Positions 1 to 11,300 of a stretch of 28,610 bases of DNA are shown piece after piece (position 1 is the first letter of the stretch; every line of letters starts with the position of its first letter). The notes beneath the pieces are model-generated. The model was not told the origin of the DNA. It saw only the letters and a program-made list of their open reading frames with translations, and did not search any database. A program made the position numbers and the translations under genes. This DNA is from Phoronis ovalis (taxonomy: Eukaryota; Phoronida; Phoronidae): positions 1 through 28,610 of the forward strand of contig JAOXYB010037839.1 of assembly GCA_028565635.1 (NCBI GenBank), given 5' to 3'.

Positions 1-1066
1 TATAAATGTTATCTTAATATCTTGCCAACAACAGTTTGGTCTCACAATTGTTATGCATCATGCAATGCAATCTTCCCTGTAAATAAAGGGAATTTCACTA
101 TAATTTTGGGGGGGGAAAAGTATAAAACATTATACTAGAGTAAAAACAGGATTGATTTTTATTGGGGAAGTATTTGTAATAACTTAGCGGCTTGCTCCAA
201 CTTAAAGATGTTTGCCTGTGAATCCACATGGTGAGCATGAATTTACTTATTAATTATGAGACAACAAAATCAAACGATACTGTAAAATAGTAGCTTTTTA
301 TGGTGAGCGGATGACATGTTATTAATAATTATTCTAGAAGGCATTCTAATTCTATAAGGTTTGATATAATTGCTGGTTTTAACCCTAGTTCGAAGTTAGG
401 AAAAATTATGTTGTTGTGAAAATTGAACTTATTCATTCTCAATATTTTTTATCCGCACAGTTCTGACCTCATGACATAAACGCATTACAATGCAGCTGTA
501 TACGTACAACTGGAGTATATTTACTCCTAATGAAGAGGTCGTGTATTCTATCGGCCAATTTACTCGCACCACAGATATATAGTCTATTGTTATGTGATTA
601 TACATATATTTTCTAGAAACTAAATACTTACACAGATTCAAGTAGAGAAATAAAAATAATCAAGCAGACAATATTTATCAACTCTAATACATTCAGGGAA
701 CATTTAAAATCAAAATTTTTCTACAATAATCATCTCAAACTTTTATTGTTCACAAATTAGAAGCTCCGTTTTATATAATTTTGGGACAAAAATTAAAATA
801 CATTATTATCTTACAGCTCCTGCAGTGAGTAAAACCTAAAAATATTCATGAGTATTATCAGTCGGACCGCGGCCTTAGAAAACGGAATTTTAGATATGAG
901 TAGATTTAGCATATACAATCCCCAGACAGTCGTCTTTCTACACTAAAATTGCGGATCAGATATTAATTAATAAACCTATGCATTCTGTTGCTGATATTGG
1001 TATCAAACTATATTTTCGTGTCCAGTGTCAAGGTGGACAAAATATGACATACTGATTTATTTTTAG
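1..1066. other. Upstream intronic or 5' flanking sequence, no exon supported
   Basis: AT-rich sequence that ends in the acceptor of the first recognised exon (TTTTTAG before 1067). That exon starts in phase 0 and has no initiating Met or signal peptide, so this stretch is most simply the 3' part of an intron. I looked for an ATG followed by a hydrophobic segment and a phase-0 donor and saw none. An acceptor and donor pair brackets only 8 bases at 817-824 and is not taken as an exon. Confidence 0.5.
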
Positions 1067-4000
1067 GCCGACGCCATTAACTCTGTAGATAACGATAAAT
1101 TTGCAGGATTCTGTAAGGGGGTTCTAACAACAAGCATGAGCTGGAAGGAAATGTGCGAATTTAGAGCGAAAGGAATTAACTGCAACCAACCTTTCATGGA
1201 TAATGTAAGTCTTGTATTTCTGTGTATTAACAAAATTTGTTTCTAACTTAGAATATGCACCGTTTGAATTGTTATTTATTTATCGTTATTCTCAACTATT
1301 TTTTACAATAAACGCCAATATCAGAAGCTGTAAAATGCTTTAGATGAACAAATATTTCAAAAATGCAACACTTTCGATATGCACAGATTTTGCTGCTAAT
1401 TTTTATTATACATTACTCCTTGAATTTAGTGGGAATTAGCCAAAGACATGAATGATCTTACTAAACGTCAGCTTTGTGGATGTAAAGAGGAAAAAACACA
1501 GGGATGTCGTATGCGTGACAATGCTGGTTATACATATGGTTTAACTATGGCTTGTGTTCACACCCCTGACGTCACCAAGCACTGTTTGTCCGATACGGTT
1601 CTCAGTGAAACGTAAGTTTTAATTTGATTAACCCGTAGCTGTTTGTCGAAATACAAAAAAAAAGTTGTAACCTGTTGTAACCAATTCAACGGTGTTCATA
1701 ACTTAATCGACGGTATTTATACGAACTATTTACACTGTCCACTTTGCATTACGCTAATAAACATCAAGGAAATGTACCAAAATTAAAATGCATAACAGTC
1801 CAAGACGTGGAAACAATGCACTTACTGTTGTGTAACTTGCAGTCATTTCCCAAGATTTCCCGATACAGACCGTATCTTATGCTATATTTTGTGAGTTTAC
1901 GACCTCAAGAATCATAATAGCAAAATTTAACACGAAGTAGAATTTGTTTTTATTTAATGAAGAGTTTGCATGCTTGGGCGTCGGCGTATAGTGAAGAAAC
2001 CTGTTATTTTCTGTCTACTGGGTTATACTTATAATATGTTTAAGGTGGAGTATTGGTAGTTATATAAAATGGCTACCTTCGAATTTTTAAGGTTTTTTTT
2101 AACGGTAATTTGATTTTTTTAATTTTATTAAATAAATAATTAATATTTTTAAAATAAGTTCTGATTTTTACTGCTTTCAAAACAAACGATTATCGGATTA
2201 TGTCGATGCGATTAGAATCGATTCATTGGAGAAATCTCCAAAAGACCCCCACCCCATAAAATAATAATAAATAGTGATAAATGTGTTAAATCGAAAAAAG
2301 TCGTAAAAATAAGAATTAATTTTAAAATATTAATTAATTATTAATAAAATTGCATAAAAAATCAACTTGCAGTTAAAGAAACACGTAAAATCCCTGATAA
2401 AATCAAAATAGTGGCAACATCTACCAGATGGTCCCTTTTCACCTTGTTCAACTGTCCTTTTCTGTGTGCTAAGCCGTACTTTTTAGTATAATTGTAACGT
2501 CGAATAGTTAAAGTAATAGATTATCACTCTAAATGTTAAAAAAGCAGTGTATGCAAAAACATACCTTGAAAGTGGGACGAACCAAGCAAATTTTCAACAC
2601 TAATTTTTATTAATAAAAGTTTACGGTTGTGGCTGAATGAGGACGTTTAGTTCAGCGATCCTAGTATTCCACATGCCATAATCTATAAAGGCAAGACTCA
2701 TTTTAAACACTAGTCTCATAACGGATGTTACTTCACACATGTGTTGCTAGTGTTGCAGAAATTTAGCAGAATTTTGTATAAACAACGCTTGAATATAAAT
2801 ATAATATATATCTTGAAAAAAAAAAGTTTTGCACCTACATTTATTTGTCCTTAACCAAGTTATATCAGATTCATAATTTTAACTAGTCCAGCTTACGTAA
2901 ATTCGTGAATAAATAAAACTGGGTTTTTTAATGTAATAGACAGAAAGGTAAAAATGCATGAAATAGTGTTGCACTCTGAAGTACCAATGCGCCACCTTAA
3001 CATCCAAACTGACATACTCAGTTCACTCGATCTCTATATTAGTTGCATTTTTCATGTTTTATCATTTTTCAATTCATATTGCTTTCTAGACGTGATGTTG
3101 CGCTTGAAACGCTGTGTCGTCAACGAAAGCCAGTGATCAATAATCTTGCAAAACGATTAATAGGCAAAGGTTTCGTTGACACCCCGGCACGATTTTGTAA
3201 AATTGTGCAGTGTTCTGTTGATGGAGATATTTTCAAACTGGTGAAAAAACATCCAAATGTAAGCAACCTCCAACATATACACATTTGTTGTAAACTGTGC
3301 TCTTGATCATTGGTATGATAACTCGTTCAAAATTAAAATTGTCACTCTTATATTAATCTTACACTCAAACATGATAGATCATAAAACTATTAACGTGACA
3401 TCAGCAACAGCAACCAAGTTAGTAGCTTTGCATGGGTTGTGTGAACAAAGCTATGCAATAATAATTATTTATAGTATTAATATTACAATATTTCATATAA
3501 TATGCTTTTAAAAACATACGTTTTTGTTCATATCAATATAGGCTAAGAGCTGGTTGCTGTCATGTCCTCCAGAAACTGTTACAGATAACGAACAAGATGA
3601 AGAAACAGGATATGAAGTGATTGAATTAGTACGAGAAATCATTGCTGACAGAACAAACGGTGTGACTGACATTGAGTAAGTAACATGTTGAAACATCAAT
3701 TATGTTGCACAAAGGGAAAAGGCAATCAACTGTAATCTTTGAATCGTTCTACTAAATTCCTTACAGTTAATTTATTTTCCGAAGTGTCTCTAGTAGTTTG
3801 ATTCAATTTCTATTAGGAATTCGATCATTGTATTTAATTTATCTGCTTCTTCCTGATCATGAAAAGCCTGTGAATACTCAGTATACACTAGTCAGTATAC
3901 AGGTAATTGTTACAAGGATCTGACTATGAATTTCAATTGCGATGATTGCGTAATCGCGTCTTCCTAATCGGACCGAGCAGGATTTGTTTGGGGAAAAAAG

Positions 4001-5382
4001 TTATATATGTACATGTAGGTATAGCTACACATAAATCAAACAGTGTGGAATTCAATGATTTTTAAAAATAATATTATAAATCTTCACTTATTGTAAAAAA
4101 ACCTATGTAAAATGTTGCAGCGAAGTACGTTTTGTTATCGCATTTTGCTGTCGGGAAGGATGCGAGCCTGATATACTGGAAAAACTCGATCCCTCAACAG
4201 TTTGGCAGAATAGTGACGCTTGTCAAGAAGGTGACCAGTCAATTGTAAGTATTCAATTCTTGCATCGTATCTATATAACACATCAACATAATTTAGTACA
4301 AGGTTGTAACTGACTTTCCCATCCACCTCAGTACTAACGTATTGTCTTCTTACAAGTGTTGACATTGCGCTCGGTGTGAATAGGAGGGTACTATATACGT
4401 ACAATAGATATTAAGCTTCATTTGTATTCTGAAACGAATATGAAACACCTCAGCAAAATATTTTAAGATAGCTTTCGATGCTTCTCGTTCACGTATTATC
4501 ATAAACCCGGGATTATAGATAAAGTGGTTGAAAGCGTAAACAACAATTTACCATAAAACTGAAAAACGATTTGTTATTTCATAATTGAATGATATTTCTG
4601 TAAATGTTGAAAACATTTTTGTTCGAAACTGCTTTTTCTATATTGCCTAGGTTGCATCTCTGGTTGACTTGTACGCTGATGGTTACAACCCCGCCTCCGC
4701 TACAGCTGATGATATATGCAGAGCTAAGTCTGTCGTAAATGAATTGCCAATAGACTTGTTGAGACAAATCTCGCAAACTACATGGGAAAACATAATTATA
4801 CAATGTGGACAGCATCTGAATTTAAATGATGATATGGTAAATGATGATAACATGTCTATATGTTTATGATGAAAACTTGCATTAGATATATACCGTAATT
4901 CAATTAATTTTAACATAAATTGTGTACCTTAAGTTTATGAAAGGGACTAACGTAATTTTCTCATGGATTCACCGTTCTGCGAATAATAAGTTATTTTTTA
5001 AGAAACATGTTTTAATTTAAAATGTTTACGGCGTTTTAGTTGTACGTTTAAAAATGCACGTGGTCTCTTCAAGTACTAAATTACAAACATTATATACGCG
5101 ACTGTGAACAACTTATATTCCATGCTGCAACAACATACTGAATGCTTTCAGTGTTCCGTCATTCAAGAAAAAGTATTTGTTGATGGTGGCCAGCTGAATA
5201 TCGGATCGACTGCCAGTGATGGAAGCGCTGCCTACGCTGTATCAGAACAAATTGGTCAAGTCGTTACATGTATGACGGTAACAATGGTTAAAGACCTGGA
5301 ACCGGCTCAGTGTTATGCAGCCTGGCCCTCTATCATATATTTTCAACTTACTGACTTGAAGTTCCATGAATGGTTAGAATGT
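1067..5382 (+). other. Exons 1-7: cysteine-rich N-terminal helical region (residues 1-388 of the partial protein)
   Basis: Exons 1-7 encode a soluble region dense in cysteines, with roughly twenty Cys in 388 residues, including FCKG, LCGCK, FCCREGC and IIIQCGQ contexts. This suits a disulfide-bonded extracellular protein. Intron phases after exons 1 to 7 are 0, 2, 0, 2, 0, 0, 0. No membrane span or known catalytic motif is visible. Similarity to named proteins is weak here, and assignment rests on continuity of frame with the downstream mesothelin-like part. The acceptor of exon 7 (CTTTCAG before 5152) has a short pyrimidine tract, and the open frame extends upstream of it to about 5104, so an alternative exon 7 start is possible. 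Confidence 0.65.
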
Positions 5383-8300
5383 GTGAGTATATGAATCCAA
5401 CAACCTTTAAATATCAGAAGTATCCGGAGTAGAGTCATTCAGTCGTCCTTTCCAAAGTGGGGGCAAAACAGTAGATCCAGCCGAGGTTAGCTTTGAAAGT
5501 TTCGTAAAAATCAAAAATACAATCTTCCCCCGTCTTTGTCTTTCACATACAAGTTTGAAATAAACGGTTATGCATAGGAAACTATTGGATTTAAACAGTT
5601 TATTATAATTAAAAACCACGGTGTGTCTTGGCGTGGCGTTGTGTTTGTCTTCCATATGCATGCTGGATAACCAGTGAGCAAAATGTAAAGATGTCACGTT
5701 TCTGTGATGTTTCTACTGGTGTTGCTTATATGTTCATTAGAAATGTGTATATTTGTAACTATTTTTTAAACTAGAACACCCGTTTTCGACGAGGTATATA
5801 GGCAAGTGTTGGATAAAGGTAAACAATGTAAGATAGTTTGTGTATGCCTAAGGGAAGAATAATATTTAAAAATAGTAATAATTGCAATACACAAACCTAT
5901 TTCAATGAAAAACCTACAACAGTCGCACCACTGTGTACAACATTTCTAGTTTTGTGGTCATATGTACTGACAAGAGTCCGTTATGACGGTGTACCTCGAG
6001 ACCCGTGTCATTTTCCATTAAAAATTCAGCACATGCACACGCAGCGCTAGACACCTAAATACACCACACATAACTTGACATGATCTAAAAAATCCATTTA
6101 AATCACTGGTTAGATTCATTTTGATTCAAGATCATGGTCCATCCCGTCCCTCAATCATTGTCCAGTATGTGTTTATATCCCGCACGTTCCTGCCACGTAT
6201 GTTTATTTATTTATCCCCTCCCGTGTCATGTGGCATGCCAATCAATGCCTCGTGTCAATGTCGACGACAAGTACAGCATAAACATTGTCCCGCACATTTA
6301 TTTCCGTCTCATTCCCCATGGGAAGTCAATCACTCCGGTCAATTTTGACCAGGGCGCTTGACTTCAGAATAGCTCCTACTAACCTGTGGTGTTAGCAAAA
6401 GAGCTCCTAGTGTTTAAAGAAGGTTCTTTGATAAGGAGGTAAAATAAGTAAGTTGTGCTCTAGTTTTTGTTTGTGGGAGGTCCAATAAAGCAAAAAAAGA
6501 ATGTTAAAAAAAAGTAAAATTATTAAAAAGAAAAAATAGAAAATGAAGCGGTTATATGGTATTTCAAGTATTTCTTATACCTCTAACCACTGTTCACTGA
6601 CACACATTGATCACTCATGTTATGAACGAACATACATCACATAAATGTACACAAAGTAAATAGTCATACTTACCTTTTATATCGTGTCCCTGCCAGGAAC
6701 CCTGGACCTTTACTTTTCACAAATTGCTATAGAGGGTGCGACACGCTACAAGTACGCCATGCAGATAAGGTTTCACATTTATTTAAAAATGCCAAGTGTA
6801 ATTCGGATAATAATTAAGTGTATCTAGTACCACACTGCAAAGCGAAAAGAAAGTTGGTATGCTATCAAAGTATGAAATTGCATTAAATGTTTAGGCTGAA
6901 CAGAATGGAACAAGACAGGGAAAGCAAGGAAAGTCAATAGCCGAGTGACACAACAGACTATACAACTATATAATGGCAAGCAAACCCCCGAGAGATCCCG
7001 CTCACGAATGTAGCCAGAAAAGGCCTTCCAAGTTGGAAAACTTTCTTCTTACATAGATTATGGCATTTTGCTTCTCGTTTATAGGCAAGTGGTATAATGG
7101 AAGTTGGACCCGATCCATTGATGTGTTGGCATTTGATGCAAGGTCCTAATGTTGAATTTACGAATGAAATTATGACTAAACGTTGTATTGATAACCCGTA
7201 TGTCCTGGAAGACGCACAGTATGACGATCTTGCAAGACTACAATGCCAGATTCTTCTCGATCCTTTAAGACACGTATTCAACTGGGGCAACAATTACCTG
7301 GGGTAAAGTTTGTTACGTGCTGTAATCATATACAATGCTACATATATATACAAGTAAATGTTTCATAAAGGTCCCCTGATGAACACTACCCAGAGAGATC
7401 TAGCGTTCATTAATTCTTGATCCATTGAATGATACCATTCATGATTTGACAGAAAAGTCTACTACTGTACTTTGTATGCTAAGAAGTATATTTATAAGTA
7501 TATCTATAAACGCGCAATTACGCGATCATCGCGAAACACATTACGAATACAAATATACATAATGTACAATTATGTACAGATGTCTGACATTATATAGCTG
7601 TCATCAATAGATAAAACCATCAATTCGTAGCATATCGGCTAGTCATCATGTAACCTACGACTGTGAGATAAAGAAACATCATGCTGCTATCGGATCATAA
7701 GTTTCTGAATCAGTAAATGTTAGTACAAAATGTATTTATCTTGAAGGTCCATGGTTGGATTGTTGAGCTGTGTACCTCGTGATGAACTTCATTTGATTCC
7801 AGTTGATGAAAATCTTCCAACAGCTATAGCAGAATTGAATTCAGTTTACGATAAATTATTAGCAGGACAGGTAAGCTGAAATAAACGACGTGTGTAAAAA
7901 CAAACATATTTTTAGAAATTTGTATGCAAAGTCCCATTATGCAAGTACAATTCTCCTCTTTTTCGGACACTAACACAGTGGGACATAGCTTTCACCATTA
8001 TGATGGTTCAAGCGTTAATGAAAATAGAAGCAAATCATATTAAGTAAATCTTGATTGCCTATTTGCGTTGTACATTAAATCATCATATGTGTGTTGTACA
8101 TAACTGTTTTTTTGGTAATCAAACTTCAGATTTATTATGAACAAGATATCGAATCATGATCTAAGCATCCATATTCTCTATCCAGGATACCAATTCATTA
8201 GCAGTTCTGAGCAAGACAGGGCGATACAGGAATAGTTGCCGCGCATTCTGTGCGCTAAATGTACTACTGTTGATCATTTTTCATAAAAAAATGAGCATTT

Positions 8301-11300
8301 GAAAAATTCAAAATACCACGTTCTACATTAGGTGGTGTCGCTGTTTTCACTTTTATTCAGGTTCCTTGAAAGAAATTATGTTTTTCCCAAAGTTATTGCG
8401 GAATTTCGATTATTTATACATTATGAGATCAACAGTAGTCAGAAATTAATTCCTTACGATATAAAATTGAAAATTTACCTCGCTAGTCTATCAAACAAAT
8501 TGCCCTTGCCGCCATTTTAAGCCCTAAAATAGCTTTTGTTAAATAGAATAACAACGTCTATGGTTCCATTGCGTTTGAACCACCATATGGTTAATACTAT
8601 GTCCACTGTGACTATAAGTCTTTTGTCTGTTTCAGATTGTTATAATTAATGCCTTGGTTGAAAACTGGATCATTCAGTTTGGAGCTACTGCTACTGAGGA
8701 AACCGTTGAAATGATTAACAGATTTATTCCTGGAGTCAGGTATTATTTCATATTTTTAGTCGTGTTCAACATATCCATGAGGTGTTATTTCTAAATCTAA
8801 TTTGTGACAATTATATTTCGATTTATATTTAAACAAATGATGATATCTTGAGATATTATGAAAACTTTCATTTGTCCCCGGGCTTTGTCTGTTAGCTTGT
8901 ATCAAATTGTTTTGTTTCGCACTTGACTAATTACATTTTGAATATATCTTTCGGCTATTGGCGATGGTGGTAGATAGTGCTGCTGTTTTGCTTCAACTAG
9001 TGTTGCCGCTGCCACATCTGATGATGCTATTGCCATTGTCATGCACTGACACATCCACCACTGATATTTACTGCTTCGATCTTGCTATATTGATTCTACT
9101 AGATATATGTAACTAGTTATATTCCTGTTGATGTGACTGCTGCAAAGCTCCCGGATGTAAAGCTCGAGTTTCTGTTGAAAGTTTTTACCCTCTTCCACTG
9201 GTACTTGTTTCAGTGATGCTGCACAGTCAGTACTGGATGGTCTTATTGATTCAGTGGTAGAACAATTATGTAATGTTGATCCCTGCACTACTGACATGTC
9301 CAGCCTAGGTACTGTTGTTAGAAGATACATAATTGCCAAGGTAAGCGTCCTTTTCAACTACAAAGACGCTAAAAAGATTTTTCGTAAGATACTGTGATGC
9401 ACATTGGGGTTGTCAAAATAAGTACAGCTATGAGTAATATATTTCAGTTAATGATTTTTCTAGATAACTTTGTTTTATATTATTAAAATAATCAGTTCCA
9501 TGTGATTTGCGTGAAATTAGCCACCAATTTTAATTTTTAGAAAATTAACAATAAGTTAGGTGAAGACGATGTTAAAGCATTGAAAGGTTGCTTGGTTGGC
9601 CTTTCGCCGAGTGAGCTAGGTACATATTTAGACAGTACTACTGCCATGACACTTTTGTCACGTGGTGGTTCTAAAATGGGATGGTCTACTGAACAGGCAA
9701 AAGCTTTGGTGGAAATACTAAATCTAAGGTAAGTTCTTTTTTGTATACTGCATAACAAATAAGAGTTTTACATTAAAAGCTGCCAAGAAAAAGTATACGC
9801 ACAATTGACTCAAAAATTAAACGCTTGCTTCTTTCATTTATTTCAATATTTAATTTCGATTCTTGAATAAAAATATTACAGACATTGAGAAACACAATGA
9901 ATGTGAATATGTTATCACAGTTATGTTCATTTTTTAAAGCAACTATTTAATACCAAGCATATTTCAACGTTATTCTTACAATCTTTTGCAGTGATTTAAG
10001 CGATGTTAATACGGTCATGAAACTTGGTTGGATATTGGAACTGTTTCCGGAAGAAAATATTCAAAATTTGCCATCCTTTGAATTGTGTAGGGGATTGGGA
10101 CAAATTAATAAAAGCTATAAAATGAAGGATATGTGCGACAAAAAACAAAAAGCACGTGGTTTAAAAAAAAGTGAGCACAAAGAGCGATTTAACCTTCCCG
10201 AAAAAGCGGTTGTCGCTTGTCAAAATGAAAAAAGGGGAAGACAACGTCGTGAAGCAAATGCGACAGATTCAGGTAGGCGCTTTGTTCATTGAAATTTTGC
10301 ATATTAAAAATGTCTGTTGCAGATGCGTTTCCTTAATTTCCAATCAGGTATTTTTATTAAAATACTTTCACCGTCTTATACTAGCTTAATTGTTTGTAAC
10401 CTTAAAAACACAAATTTATCATTTTATTTTTAAGTATAAATTCATTTATATATAATTGATTATATTTGCTCTTGACTACTTATTTTTAGTAACGTACACA
10501 TGTTCATCAATTAAGAGCATGGGGGATCGTGCTGTGAATTTGCAGGCAGAAGCTTTTAACAACAATTCGCTAAATGAAGACGAATTTCACAATTGCTTCA
10601 GCTATTTAGGGCAACTGCAAGGCTTTTCTTCCGAAATTCGTCAACATCTCGCTGAAATAGTTAAATCGGTCAGTACACTGTGACTTTACATTGGTGTATA
10701 ATTGTCTATAATACTGTGACTTTACATTGTTGTATAATTGTCTATAATACTGTGATTTTACATTGTTGCCGGTATAATTGTCTATATATTTTCTGAAAGT
10801 GAATCAGTCTGAAAAAAGTGTTCCGCGGCCGTTGATGAGAATTGGACGGGCGCGAAATAGTAATGGATGGAATTATTCAGATGATTAGATTAGGTTTAGA
10901 CATAACAACATTATAAATATGGCAATTATTAAGTGACTCGATCAGTCATTAAGTTATTTTAATTTGTTATATTCCAGAATTTGCAGCCTCATTTTTTCTT
11001 TGGACCATTGTATTATGAACAATTTACGTGTTTTTCCTCCAGATACATGGTTCACCAGAAGGCTGGACTGATACGGTGATTCGATCGTCAGGTGTTATAG
11101 CACAAGGATTGAGTGCCAGTGAAGTCACGCAGCTGAATTTTACTAATTTGGACAACGTCAATGCTATTGGTTGTAAAAGTGGTTGGACATACCAACAGGT
11201 ATGTACACCCCCGAATGCACACCGGGATGTTCACACATTGTAAATTGATAGTATATTTGTACCAAAGCAAGACACATGTGGACATGTGTTTTGTATATAG

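Noticed and set aside
817-824. Eight-base micro-exon between TTATCTTACAG and GTGAGT
   Set aside because: Too short to support, not a multiple of three, and exon 1 begins in phase 0; no upstream exon is known to test it.
5407-5697. 96-codon minus-strand open frame in intron 7
   Set aside because: No recognisable domain, lies inside a plus-strand intron, and is of a length expected by chance at this scale.
5775-5818. Possible extra exon between CTAG and GTAAAC encoding TPVFDEVYRQVLDK
   Set aside because: At 44 nt it needs a phase-2 upstream junction, but exon 7 ends and exon 8 begins in phase 0, so inclusion would break the frame.
8332-8520. Plus-strand open frame in intron 9
   Set aside because: No homology recognised, no matching splice sites in phase with the gene, and ordinary AT-rich intron composition.
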